A stretch of DNA of 64,000 bases from DSVZ01 sp037439785 (GTDB lineage Bacteria > Verrucomicrobiota > Verrucomicrobiia > Limisphaerales > J093): assembly GCA_037439785.1 (NCBI GenBank), contig JBBIVJ010000023.1:10432-74431 (forward strand), read 5' to 3'. Each line of letters begins with the position of its first letter. The first letter of the stretch is position 1. The notes under the pieces were generated by a model, which ran no database searches, was not told the DNA's origin, and saw only the letters and a program-made list of their open reading frames with translations. This document shows positions 11,559-20,620 of the stretch, piece after piece. The position numbers and the translations under genes are program-made.

Positions 11559-13100
11559 CTAGGGACGTTCCCAGACCACGAAGAAGCGTACCGGGCCGCT
11601 GTCCGTCCCGGCCAGCTCGCCGTGCAGGACGCCGTTTTCCCAGGTCCACGTGACCTCGGCCCTGGCCCACTCCGCCAGCGGCCGGGTTGCCTCCGCCGCC
11701 GTCCGCAGTTCGATGCGGGAGGCGCGAGACGCCTCCAGCGGCGCCCCCTCGGCGTCGGCCACGGTGAGGAGCAACCGTCCGGCCGTCGGTTCCCACGCGG
11801 CGCCCAGCCGCACGGGGCGCGGGGGCGGCGGGGCCACGTCGAAGGCCGCCAGTTCGGTGGTGGCGCGCACGTACAGCACGCCCCCGCTCAGGGCGGGCGA
11901 ATTCCAGATGCGGCCGCTGGTGGCGCGGAAGCGGGTGATCTCCCGGTACTGCGCGGGGTCTGGTTCCACCAGCACGATCTGGCCATCCTCGGCGGCCACC
12001 AGGATTTTGCCGTCCACCAGGAGCGTCGCCCCGGTGCCGAACTCCGGTCCCTGCCAGGTCCATTCGCCGTTGTTGGCGAGGTCCAGGCAGCGGAGCTGGC
12101 CGCTGGTCTGACCGAACAGGCCGTACACGTGGCCGCCCACCATCACCGGCGTGCTCCAGTGAATCATGCGCGAGGAGCGGCGACCCATCAGTTGCTGGGC
12201 GCTGAGGCTGCCGCCCGCGGCCACGATGCGCGCCGCCGCCGAGCCCATGCTGTAGGCGCCGGAGTAGAACACCACGTTGCTCTCCACCACCGGCGTGACG
12301 GCGATCGAGGTGCTGTAAGGGAGGGGTGTGAACCGCCACAACTGCGCGCCGTCGGCCGGATTCACCGCCACCAGCCCGTTCTGGGTCAGGAAGATGACCT
12401 GTCGCACCCCGTGCAGGGTGACGGCCAGGGGGGTCGAGTGGGTCATGGCGTCGTTGTGGCGACGCCAGACCAGACTGCCGTCACTGAGCCGGAAGGCGGC
12501 CAGGCGCTGGGAGCCGGCGTTGAGGTTGACCAGCAGCAGATCGCCTTCGATTAACGGCGAAGCGGCGTTCTGCCAGGAGATGACACTGCCGCCGAACTCG
12601 GCCCGCAGGTCGCGCGACCAGACCGGCTGCCCCGTCGCCGCGTCCAGGCAATGCAGTTGGAGATAGCTGCCCAGCACGTACACGCGGCCGTCCCGCACCA
12701 CCGGCGTGCTGCGCGGGCCGTCATCGCTCCCCACGCCCCCGTCGGGATACCTCGCCGTGTCCACGGCGCGGGTCCAGAGGATTCGTCCGGTGGCCGCGTC
12801 CAGGGCCAGGCAATGTTCCGTGCCGCCCAACGCGCTGCCGGTGCGCACCTGGGTGAACACGCGCCCGCCGCTGACGGTGACCGAGGACAGGCCGTTGGTC
12901 AGCGGCGTGCGCCAGAGCAACCGCGGCGGTTCGGCCGTCCAGTTGGTGCGGATGCGCTCGGCGGAGACGCCGTCGCCGGCCGGGCCGCGGTACAGGGGCC
13001 AATCGGCGGCGGCGCACGCGCAAAGAATTGCGCCGACGGCCCACCGCGCGGCAGCGGCGAACCCGCGACCGATCCTTACGGCAAAAGTGTCGCTGTGCAT
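11559..13100 (-). CDS. PQQ-like beta-propeller repeat protein, exported
   Basis: 513 residues. A signal peptide (FAAAARWAVGAILCACAAA region) is followed by WPLYRGPAGDGVSAE, the usual opening of verrucomicrobial and planctomycetal outer PQQ-like propellers. Repeated blades have the form LDAATGRILWTRAV, LDAATGQPVWSRDL, LSDGSLVWRRHN and VNPADGAQLWRFTP. These proteins fold as eight-bladed propellers; actual PQQ binding is often absent, and roles range from outer-membrane assembly (BamB) to sugar or alcohol oxidation. No catalytic partner is adjacent. It heads the same-strand run that includes ccoG and alaS. Confidence 0.85.
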   Translation of the reverse strand: MHSDTFAVRIGRGFAAAARWAVGAILCACAAADWPLYRGPAGDGVSAERIRTNWTAEPPRLLWRTPLTNGLSSVTVSGGRVFTQVRTGSALGGTEHCLALDAATGRILWTRAVDTARYPDGGVGSDDGPRSTPVVRDGRVYVLGSYLQLHCLDAATGQPVWSRDLRAEFGGSVISWQNAASPLIEGDLLLVNLNAGSQRLAAFRLSDGSLVWRRHNDAMTHSTPLAVTLHGVRQVIFLTQNGLVAVNPADGAQLWRFTPLPYSTSIAVTPVVESNVVFYSGAYSMGSAAARIVAAGGSLSAQQLMGRRSSRMIHWSTPVMVGGHVYGLFGQTSGQLRCLDLANNGEWTWQGPEFGTGATLLVDGKILVAAEDGQIVLVEPDPAQYREITRFRATSGRIWNSPALSGGVLYVRATTELAAFDVAPPPPRPVRLGAAWEPTAGRLLLTVADAEGAPLEASRASRIELRTAAEATRPLAEWARAEVTWTWENGVLHGELAGTDSGPVRFFVVWERP

Positions 13101-13923
13101 GAGGTGACTCCGGTTTCGTCGTTAAGCTGCCCCGAAAGCGGGGTGCGTCAAAGTCCGGAATTGATTCCCTCGGCGCGGCGGACGCAACTCCGTTTCATGG
13201 CGTCGGCGGGTTGGCCGAAGCGCGGACTTCCCGGTCCGCTGGATTGCGGGTTTCCCAACCGACACCTCCTCCGCGTTCCTCCGCGCCGCCGATGGGGACC
13301 TCGGCGATACCGCAGATAGTAAACCCGCCCTGCGCCGACGGGCAAGTGGCTCTTCAGGACGCCGCGACGGGAGCGACTGTGACGGTCACGCTCCGGCGCT
13401 TCCGGCATTCGGCTCTGACCTTCGACCTTCCCGGTGGTGCAGGCGTCCCCGCCTGCCTTTCCTCTGCAGCCGGGACGGCTGCGCCACACGCAGATGCCGA
13501 AACCCCGAAACTTCGAAACTCCGGCCCCGTAGCGCCGACGGGCAGTCGGCTGTTTCGCGGGCTGGCAGCCCGCGGTCCCACCTTGGCGCAAGCGTCTTTC
13601 GCCGATTGGCTATCGGCGATACGGGCAGGTTGCCCGCTTCACCCTCGAACCGTCGGTGGGGCGCCGCCGGGGGCGGCCGGGGCGGCCACGCTTCCCCGGA
13701 ATTGGGCATCCGGTATCCGGCATTTGCGCCTTTCCCGCCTTCCTGAGTCCCGAATTACCCCCTTCGGACTTCGGACTTTCCACCCTCCCTTCGGCCTTCT
13801 CCCGACCGGCTGGCGGCCGGTACCAGCCATCACCCCCGCCCCCGCCCCCTGTCTTCCGGCCTACCGGCGATTACAAACAGGCCCCTTGACAATCTCGCCA
13901 GTCCGGCGGATGCAGGCCGCTCC
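13101..13923 (+). repeat. Gene-free stretch with short palindromes and direct repeats
   Basis: No credible gene in 823 bp between the propeller gene and the hybrid kinase. It holds short imperfect palindromes, for example GCGGAC/GTCCGC at 13222-13239, followed by GCGGGTTTCCCAACC. The reverse-oriented word TTCGGACTTCGGACTTT lies at 13763-13779 and also occurs as AGTCCGAAGTCCGAA near 35912. Similar text recurs near 32.5, 36 and 39.4 kb, so this looks like an interspersed intergenic repeat family. The strand given is nominal. Confidence 0.6.
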
Positions 13924-16218
13924 ATGTATGCCTTCGCAGACGGGGAAAGCCGGCAAGTCATGGAGCACTTGCCGGGGGGACTGAAGGTTCTGGATACCGA
14001 TGGCAGACTGTTCACGCTCAATCCGCGCGCCCGGCATCTGTTGGGAGTCGGGGAGAACGAGGAGGTCACCGGTCGGCCCCTGGAAAAGTGGGTGGCAGCG
14101 TCGCATCGTCCCGCCTTCCGGGAATGGTTCCAGCGGGCCCTTGCCGGGGCGAACGACGCGCTGATGTATCCCCTGGCCGGAGACAACCCGGCGGTGCGCT
14201 GGCTGGAAACCCATGCGCGGCCGCTGCGGGATGCCCGCGGTCAGGTGACCGGTCTGGTCGCCCTCTCCCAGGACACCACCGAGCGCCGGCACGCCGGGGA
14301 GTCCCTCCGCCTTCGGGAAGAACGCTGGCGCACCACTCTCCAGTGCATCGGCGATGCGGTGATCGTGACCGACGCCGCGGGACGGATCGAGCCGCTCAAC
14401 CCCCAGGCCGAGCGGCTCACCGGCTGGAGTCTGGACGACGCCCGCGGCCGACCGCTGGAGGAGGTCTTCCGCATCGTCAACGAGTACACCCGCCGCCCAG
14501 TGGAAAATCCGGTTACCCGCGTGCTGCGCGAAGGGGTGGTGGTGGGGCTGGCCAACCACACCCTCCTCCTGGCGCGGGATGGCCGGGAGTTTCCCATCGC
14601 CGACTCGGCCGCGCCCATCCGCGACGATGCCGGGCGGCTGGCGGGGGTGGTGTTGGTGTTCCGCGATCAGACCGCCGAGCGCGCGGCGCAGCGGGCGGTG
14701 GCCGAGGCGCGGACCTTCGCCGAGAGCATTGTGGCCACGGTGCGCGAGCCGTGGCTGATCCTGGACGCGGAATTGCGCGTGATCTCGGCCAATCGCAGTT
14801 TTTACCAGACCTTCCAGGTGACGCCGGAACAGACGGTGGGCCGGCGGGTGTACGAGCTGGGCAACGGTCAGTGGGACATTCCGGAACTGCGCGCCTTGCT
14901 CGAGCAAATCCTGCCGCAGAACACGCAGCTCAACGATTACGAGATGACGCACGAATTCAAGCGCATCGGGCGGCGCACGATGTTGCTCAACGCCCGGCGC
15001 ATCTACCGCGAAGCCGGGAAAACCCAGATGATCCTCCTGGCCATTGAGGACATCACCGAGCGCCGCCGGCTCGAGGCGCAACTGCGCCAGGCCCAGAAGA
15101 TGGAGGCCATCGGCCGGCTCGCCGGCGGCGTGGCCCATGATTTCAACAACATCCTGGCGGTCGTGCTGCTCCAGAGCGAACTGCTCGCCCGCACCGCCAC
15201 CGCCCCCTCGGTGCGCGACGGGCTGCACCAAATCCGCGCCGCCGCCGAGCGGGCCGCCAACCTCACCCGCCAGTTGCTCCTGTTCAGCCGCCAGCAGGTC
15301 CTCCAGCCCCGCGACGTGGACCTGAATCAGGTGGTGGAAGACCTGCTCAAGATGCTCCGGCGCATCATCGGCGAGGACATCAAGCTGGAGTGGCTGCCGG
15401 CTCCCGAGTCCCTGCCCCTGCGCGCGGACCCCGGCATGATCGAACAGGTGCTGCTGAATCTGGCGGTCAACGCCCGCGACGCCATGCCCCGGGGCGGGCG
15501 CCTGCGCGTCCAAACCGGCACCTGCACGGTGGACGAAGCCGCCGCCCACTTCAATCCCGAGGCCCGCCCCGGACGCCACGCCCGGTTGCGCGTCGAAGAC
15601 ACCGGCTCTGGCATCCCACCCGAGGGGCTGCCCCACATCTTCGAACCCTTTTTCACCACCAAAGAGGCCGGCAAGGGCACCGGTCTGGGGCTGGCCACCG
15701 TGTACGGCGTGGTCCAGCAGCATCGCGGTTGGGTCACCGTGGACAGCACCCCGGGACAAGGCACCACCTTCCAGGTCTTCCTCCCCCTTGCCGCCCGGTC
15801 CGCTGCCGCCCCGGCCTCATCCGCCCCGGTGCCGACCGCGGTGGGCGGTCATGAATGCCTCCTCCTGGTCGAGGACGATGCCGCCCTGCGCGAGGCCACG
15901 TGCCAGATGCTCGAGGGCCACGGCTACCGCGTGTTGGCCGCCGCCGATGGCCTCCAAGCCCTCGCCCTCTGGAAAGACCACGGCCGGCAGGTGGCGCTGG
16001 TGCTGACGGACCTGGTCATGCCGGGCGGCGTCAGCGGCCAGGACCTGGTCCAGCGGCTGCGCGCTGACCGCCCCGATCTGAAGGTGGTGTACACCAGCGG
16101 CTACAGCGAGGCCTGGCGCGGCCAGGAAATCCGCCTGCAACCCGGCGAGCGCTTTGTCTCCAAGCCCTGCCCGATCGCCCAGCTCCTGCAAACCCTCCGT
16201 GCCTGCCTGGACGGTTGA
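13924..16218 (+). CDS. Hybrid sensor histidine kinase with three PAS domains and a receiver domain
   Basis: 764 residues, no membrane segment, so a cytoplasmic sensor. Three PAS domains span about 15-125, 130-255 and 270-385, each with a typical DITERR/DTTERR-type end. The dimerisation domain carries the phospho-acceptor His at about residue 405 (GGVAHDFNNIL). The ATPase domain (505-620) has NLAVNARDAM, DTGSGIPPE, and GKGTGLGLATVYGVV. The C-terminal receiver (640-764) has VEDD and the phospho-Asp at about residue 695 (LTDLVMPGG). The layout suits a phosphorelay; no cognate output gene is adjacent. The stimulus is unknown. An alternative ATG lies at 13960. Confidence 0.93.
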   Translation: MYAFADGESRQVMEHLPGGLKVLDTDGRLFTLNPRARHLLGVGENEEVTGRPLEKWVAASHRPAFREWFQRALAGANDALMYPLAGDNPAVRWLETHARPLRDARGQVTGLVALSQDTTERRHAGESLRLREERWRTTLQCIGDAVIVTDAAGRIEPLNPQAERLTGWSLDDARGRPLEEVFRIVNEYTRRPVENPVTRVLREGVVVGLANHTLLLARDGREFPIADSAAPIRDDAGRLAGVVLVFRDQTAERAAQRAVAEARTFAESIVATVREPWLILDAELRVISANRSFYQTFQVTPEQTVGRRVYELGNGQWDIPELRALLEQILPQNTQLNDYEMTHEFKRIGRRTMLLNARRIYREAGKTQMILLAIEDITERRRLEAQLRQAQKMEAIGRLAGGVAHDFNNILAVVLLQSELLARTATAPSVRDGLHQIRAAAERAANLTRQLLLFSRQQVLQPRDVDLNQVVEDLLKMLRRIIGEDIKLEWLPAPESLPLRADPGMIEQVLLNLAVNARDAMPRGGRLRVQTGTCTVDEAAAHFNPEARPGRHARLRVEDTGSGIPPEGLPHIFEPFFTTKEAGKGTGLGLATVYGVVQQHRGWVTVDSTPGQGTTFQVFLPLAARSAAAPASSAPVPTAVGGHECLLLVEDDAALREATCQMLEGHGYRVLAAADGLQALALWKDHGRQVALVLTDLVMPGGVSGQDLVQRLRADRPDLKVVYTSGYSEAWRGQEIRLQPGERFVSKPCPIAQLLQTLRACLDG

Positions 16219-16331
16219 GGGCCCCCGGTGGGCTGGTCGCCGCCGCCCCGTGACGCCAACGCGCGGCGCGCCGCCGGCGGCGCAGGCACTCGGGGCTTGG
16301 CGGGGTCGCCGCGGGACTTTAGGTTCGCGGC

Positions 16332-18542
16332 ATGACCAAGCCCTTGCTCCGCGTGTGGATGATGTGCCTGTGTCTGGCATGGTTGCCCGCAGGATCGCTG
16401 GCGGCACCGCCGCGCGCCCTGTCCCCCGGCGAAGTCCCGGCGGACCACCGCCTGCAACCGCTCAAGGACCTGGACGGTTACTTCCCGTTCCACCCCCCGG
16501 CCACGCGCGAGGCCTGGGCGCGTCGCGCCGAACAGGTGCGCCGGCGCATCCTGGTCTCCCAAGGCCTGTGGCCGTTGCCCACGCGCACTCCGCTCAACGC
16601 GGTGATCCACGGCCGCCTCGAGCGCGACGAGTACACGGTCGAGAAGGTCTATTTCGAGAGCGCGCCCGGGTTTTTCGTGACCGGCAATCTGTACCGGCCG
16701 AAGCGGGTGACCGGCAAGGTGCCGGGGGTGCTGTTCGCCCACGGGCATTGGCAGGATGCGCGGTTGGCGTTGTCCGGGGAGGACAAGGTGCGGCGCGAGA
16801 TTGCCACGGGCCAGGAGCGTTTTGAGCAGGGCGGGCGCAGTCGGTTTCAGTCCCTGTGCGTGCAACTGGCCCGCATGGGCTGCGTGGTCTGGCAGTGGGA
16901 CATGCTGGGCAACTCGGATGCCCAGCAACTGTCCGCCGCGCTGGTCCACGGCTTCGCGAAGCAGCGCCCCGAGATGGCCACGCCGGAGAACTGGGGACTG
17001 TTCAGCCCGCAGGCCGAGCTGCATCTCCAGAGTGCAATGGGGCTCCAGACCTGGAACTCGATCCGCTCGCTGGATTTCCTGCTCAGCCTGCCGGAGGTGG
17101 ACCCCGAACGGGTGGCCATGACCGGCGCCAGCGGCGGCGGCACGCAGACGATGATCCTGGCGGCGATTGACGACCGCCTGAAGCTCTCGTTTCCCGCCGT
17201 CATGGTCAGCACGGCCATGCAGGGGGGCTGCACGTGCGAAAACGCCTGCCTGTTGCGCGTGGACACCGGCAACGTCGAGTTCGCCGCCCTCTTCGCTCCC
17301 GGGCCGCAGGGCCTGACCACCGCGGACGACTGGACCCGGGAGATGGCCACCAAGGGCTTCCCCGAGCTGAAGCGGCTTTACACGCTGCTGGGGGCACCGG
17401 ACCACGTGATGCTCCACCGCGGCGAGTGCTTTCCGCACAATTACAACGCGGTGTCGCGCTCGGCCTTTTACGGCTGGCTCAACCGGCATTTCCGCCTGGG
17501 CTTCAAGGAACCGATCATCGAGCGCGACTACGAGCCGCTGGGCCACGAGGCGCTCTCGGTCTGGGACACCCAGCACCCGCCCCCGCCGGGCGGGCCGGAC
17601 TTCGAGCGGCACCTGCTCCGCCTGTGGCACGAGGACGCCCGGGAACAACTGCGCGCCGCCGCGGCCTCGGCCACCGGACGACGCCAGATGCTGGTCCCGG
17701 CGATTGAAATCCTCGTCGGCCGCACCCTGGCCGGAGCGGGCGAGGTGCAGTTCCAACCCACCCGCACCAACGCCAACGCCGCGGCGGGATGGACGGCTGT
17801 CTCCGGCCTGCTGGTCAACGCGACACACGGCGAGCAGCCGGTGGTCACCCTGCTGCAACCGGCCCGCGCGGCTGACCGGGCGGTGCTCTGGCTCACCCGA
17901 CAGGGGAAGGCCGGGTTGTTCGACGCCGCAGGAGACCCCTTGCCGCCGGTGAAGCAGTTGCTGGAGGCGGGCTGGACCGTGTGCGGCGTGGACCTGTTTT
18001 TGCAGGGTGAGTTTCTGACCAACGGCGTGCCGGTGACCGAGACCCGGCGGGTCAAAAACCCGCGCGAGGCTGCGGCCTACACCTTCGGCTACAACCACAC
18101 GCTCTTCGCCCAGCGAGTGCACGACGTGCTCAGCCTCACCGCCTGGCGGCGGCGGGCGGCGGCGGGCGGGCGTTTGAGCGCGGTGGCCCTGGACGCGGAG
18201 ACCGGCCCCATTCTGGCCGCGGCCCGCGCCGTGGCCGACGGGGCGATCCGCGAAGCGGTGATTGACACCGGCGGCTTCCGGTTTGCGGAAGTCCGGGCCA
18301 TCCACAGCCCAGCCTTCCTGCCCGGCGGCGCCAAGTACCTGGATGTGCCCGGCCTGCTCGTGGCGGCCCCCGGCGGGAACCTCTTGCTGGCCGACCGGAC
18401 CGACCGGCCGGAAGATTGGGCACTCCTGGAGCAGGCCTTTGCGGAGACACCCGGCGCCTCGTTGGAACGGCTGGACGCGACGCCGGCCGAACGCCCGGCC
18501 CGGGCCGTGGCCTGGCTGCTGGCCCGCTCGACGGTACGGTAA
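16332..18542 (+). CDS. Secreted alpha/beta hydrolase, acetyl-xylan-esterase-like
   Basis: 736 residues with a signal peptide (residues 1-25, WLPAGSLAA). The N-terminal half has an alpha/beta-hydrolase fold: oxyanion-side GVLFAHGHWQDA, a WDMLGNSD segment and the nucleophile elbow GASGGGTQ. A candidate catalytic His lies in HRGECFPHNYN. The C-terminal half repeats a looser hydrolase-like layout (VTLLQPARAADRAVLWL, GWTVCGVDLFLQGEF, VALDAETGP), suggesting a degenerate second domain. Such secreted proteins are frequent in polysaccharide-degrading Verrucomicrobiota; the substrate is not evident. Confidence 0.8.
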   Translation: MTKPLLRVWMMCLCLAWLPAGSLAAPPRALSPGEVPADHRLQPLKDLDGYFPFHPPATREAWARRAEQVRRRILVSQGLWPLPTRTPLNAVIHGRLERDEYTVEKVYFESAPGFFVTGNLYRPKRVTGKVPGVLFAHGHWQDARLALSGEDKVRREIATGQERFEQGGRSRFQSLCVQLARMGCVVWQWDMLGNSDAQQLSAALVHGFAKQRPEMATPENWGLFSPQAELHLQSAMGLQTWNSIRSLDFLLSLPEVDPERVAMTGASGGGTQTMILAAIDDRLKLSFPAVMVSTAMQGGCTCENACLLRVDTGNVEFAALFAPGPQGLTTADDWTREMATKGFPELKRLYTLLGAPDHVMLHRGECFPHNYNAVSRSAFYGWLNRHFRLGFKEPIIERDYEPLGHEALSVWDTQHPPPPGGPDFERHLLRLWHEDAREQLRAAAASATGRRQMLVPAIEILVGRTLAGAGEVQFQPTRTNANAAAGWTAVSGLLVNATHGEQPVVTLLQPARAADRAVLWLTRQGKAGLFDAAGDPLPPVKQLLEAGWTVCGVDLFLQGEFLTNGVPVTETRRVKNPREAAAYTFGYNHTLFAQRVHDVLSLTAWRRRAAAGGRLSAVALDAETGPILAAARAVADGAIREAVIDTGGFRFAEVRAIHSPAFLPGGAKYLDVPGLLVAAPGGNLLLADRTDRPEDWALLEQAFAETPGASLERLDATPAERPARAVAWLLARSTVR

Positions 18543-18588
18543 AACTCCCCCTGGCCCGCCGGCCGGCCGCCGCGTATTTTATGGCACG

Positions 18589-19326
18589 ATGTTGCCCGGA
18601 GTTTCCATCCTCTTCGGCCTCCTGGCCCTGAGCACCGCATGCAACCCGCGCGCCGGTGACGCGGCCGCTTCCATGAATGCGGAACCTGACTTCGCCGCCC
18701 GCCGCCAGCAGATGGTGCGCACCCAGCTGGCCCCCCCGGCCCGCGACATCACCGACCCCCGGGTGCTGGCGGCGATGAGCAAGGTGCCCCGACATGAACT
18801 GGTACCCGCGGCGGTGCGCGCCGAGGCCTACGAGGATTGCCCCCTGCCCATCGGCCACGGCCAAACCATCTCCCAGCCGTACATCGTGGCCTTCATGACC
18901 GAACAGTTGCGTCCCCGGCCCACCGACAAGGTGCTCGAGATCGGCACCGGCTCCGGCTACCAGGCCGCGGTCCTGGCCGAGCTGGTGGCCGAGGTGTACA
19001 CCATCGAAATCGTGGAACCGCTGGGCCAGCGGGCCAAGGGCGACCTGGCCCGCCTGGGCTACACCAACGTCTTTGTGCGCATCGGCGATGGTTACCAGGG
19101 CTGGCCGGAAGCGGCCCCGTTCGACGCCATCATCGTGACCTGCGCACCCGATCACGTGCCCCAGCCTTTGGTGGACCAGTTGAAGGAAGGCGGTCGGATG
19201 ATCATTCCGGTGGGGCCGCTGGGTGACCAGCAACTGTACCTGCTGGAAAAACGGTCAGGCCAGGTAACCCGCCGGGCGGTGTTGCCGGTGCGGTTTGTGC
19301 CCATGACCGGCCGCGCCCGGCCGTGA
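18589..19326 (+). CDS. pcm: Exported protein-L-isoaspartate O-methyltransferase
   Basis: 245 residues from the ATG at 18589. Residues 1-20 form a hydrophobic leader ending in LSTACNPRAG, which resembles a lipoprotein signal (cleavage before Cys), although the -3 residue is Ser rather than the usual Leu. The catalytic part is standard: PLPIGHGQTISQPYIVAFM, SAM-binding VLEIGTGSGYQAAVL, and VTCAPDHVPQPLVDQLKEGGRMIIPVG. The enzyme methylates isoaspartyl residues to start repair of aged proteins. An internal ATG at 18674 would give a cytosolic form, so two forms or a mis-chosen start are possible. Confidence 0.88.
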   Translation: MLPGVSILFGLLALSTACNPRAGDAAASMNAEPDFAARRQQMVRTQLAPPARDITDPRVLAAMSKVPRHELVPAAVRAEAYEDCPLPIGHGQTISQPYIVAFMTEQLRPRPTDKVLEIGTGSGYQAAVLAELVAEVYTIEIVEPLGQRAKGDLARLGYTNVFVRIGDGYQGWPEAAPFDAIIVTCAPDHVPQPLVDQLKEGGRMIIPVGPLGDQQLYLLEKRSGQVTRRAVLPVRFVPMTGRARP

Positions 19327-19593
19327 GGCAGCCCCTCGGCCACAGTCAAGGCAGCGTTCCCAACCTGTGGCGGCACTGACTTGCCGAAGGCGAACGCCCA
19401 CGCCGGCCGGTTACCAGCCTGCGCCACGTGGCTTGATGCGGGGACGGGCGAAAAGTTATTCACCTCCGGGGCCGATTTACTGCCAGCGTTTGAAGGTGCG
19501 ACGGCACAGCCCGCGCTGGCTGAGCGGGTTGGAGGGGTTGTTCACAAGGTATTCACAGCTTGTTGATTGTGAACATGTTGTGTTGAAAAATTG
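19327..19593 (+). other. Gene-free stretch with clustered DnaA-box-like 9-mers
   Basis: No gene. The right half becomes AT-rich against the genome background. Four 9-mers resemble the DnaA box TTATNCACA: TTATTCACC at 19456-19464, TTGTTCACA at 19538-19546, GTATTCACA at 19549-19557, and ATGTTCACA on the minus strand at 19568-19576. The second and third start 11 nt apart, one helical turn. They end just before the -35 element of the structured RNA. Whether they bind DnaA is inference. Confidence 0.45.
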
Positions 19594-19621
19594 TTGACCG
19601 CGCCGGCGTCTGGCGTAAAGT
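19594..19621 (+). promoter_or_regulatory. Sigma70-type promoter of the structured RNA
   Basis: TTGACC (19594-19599) and TAAAGT (19616-19621) are separated by 16 nt and preceded by an AT-rich, UP-element-like tract (19561-19593). This is the best promoter match outside the rrn region. Transcription would start near 19628. Confidence 0.7.
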
Positions 19622-19627
19622 TACCCC

Positions 19628-20491
19628 AGTTCATTGAAAGAACAGTGTCCGCTGGCGGAGAGCACCTTGAAGCTGGCGGGCCGAGGATAATCCCGGGCGA
19701 CCGGGGAAAGGTCGGGGCAGGCTGGAGGCCCCGACCCCTGTGAAGCGGAACCGCAAGGACCGCGGAACTGGCATGATTCACCAGCTCCTCGGACGGCGTT
19801 CGCGCGCCGTCAGTGACGCGAGCAGGGAGCTGAGCGGTTAGGGGCGCTGAGAAGCCGCCCCGAGCCGGGTCAAGTACCGCCGGCTGGCTTCGGGCCGGCG
19901 GGAATCGCAGTCACCCAGAGGGTGCGCGGCTGCTACTGTGAACCAGCACGGACCGGGCGACTCTGGCGGCCCTGCAATATGGGTCCCCGCCAAACGAAAG
20001 GCGCCGAAAGGCGAGACAAAGTGAGCGCCCGCGCCGGGAGGCACATCGGGCACGGCAAAGCCCGGGGCCCCTCCAAAACGCCGGCGATGTTGAAAAGAAC
20101 ACCGCTGGCCTGTGAACGGAAGGCAGCCTGAGAGGTAAGAGGTCAGACCCGTGGCTCCGGGCCAACGCACCGCCACAAGCGGTGGCCGACCCGGAGCAAA
20201 CGGGGGAGACGCGAAAACGGGCTCACAGACGTGTCTCCCCTGGGTCCGCAGGCCGGTGGCGCAACCACCAGTCGGGCGGGCTTAGAGGCCTCACTCGAAA
20301 GTTCCCGCGACCGCAAGGCGCGGGACGGCCCTGCTATGAGGCCGAAACTCCGCCTGCCACGGAGAATGGCGTCGGGGAGCCGGCAGCCCCCAGTGGCGCC
20401 CAATGCCGGCACTTGGGGAAGAGAGCGTGGCGAGCTCCCACACCCACTTTGCCCCCGCCGGGCCGCAAGGTCTGGCGGGGGCACTGTTTTT
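19628..20491 (+). ncRNA. Candidate large structured non-coding RNA, about 860 nt
   Basis: No coding frame with protein-like composition lies between the promoter at 19594 and the terminator at 20451. The sequence is instead packed with strong hairpins. Perfect stems include 19710-19718/19728-19736 (9 bp), 19782-19788/19826-19832 enclosing 19792-19798/19805-19811, 19878-19884/19894-19900, 20155-20161/20190-20196 enclosing 20168-20173/20179-20184, 20203-20210/20233-20240, 20287-20293/20337-20343 enclosing 20303-20309/20319-20325, and 20379-20385/20404-20410. A GAAA tetraloop caps a CGCC/GGCG stem near 20004-20015. Purine-rich single-stranded joints separate the stems. Conserved cores of RNase P RNA, tmRNA, SRP RNA and group I/II introns were not found. 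Length and density recall giant bacterial RNAs such as GOLLD, ROOL or OLE, but no specific match is claimed. Confidence 0.65.
20451..20491 (+). terminator. Intrinsic terminator of the structured RNA
   Basis: A perfect 9-bp stem, GCCCCCGCC (20451-20459) with GGCGGGGGC (20474-20482), is followed by ACTG and a run of five or more T ending at 20491. It closes the hairpinned region. Confidence 0.85.
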
Positions 20492-20542
20492 ACCCTTCCC
20501 CTGCACCGGCCCTCCAGCCCGGTGGTTGCGCCCACGCCCCAC

Positions 20543-20573
20543 AAAAAAAACCGCCGGTGGATGAAACCGGCGG
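20543..20573 (-). terminator. Intrinsic terminator of the ThuA/DUF1080 gene
   Basis: Read on the minus strand, CCGCCGGT and ACCGGCGG pair around a short TTCATCC loop and are followed by eight T. It lies 48 nt after the stop codon at 20621 and faces the terminator of the structured RNA, so the two units are cleanly insulated. Confidence 0.85.
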
Positions 20574-20620
20574 GAATTGCGGCCCCCAAGGGGTTTAACG
20601 GCCACCGCGTCCCATCCACC

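Noticed and set aside
13861..15759. 632-aa minus-strand frame across the hybrid kinase
   Set aside because: Antisense shadow of a clear kinase gene.
19628..20491. Structured RNA as RNase P RNA, tmRNA or group II intron
   Set aside because: Words such as GGGGAAAGG and GGTAAGAG recall RNase P, but P4 strands do not pair and the length is twice too great. No tRNA-like end for tmRNA and no domain V for a group II intron.
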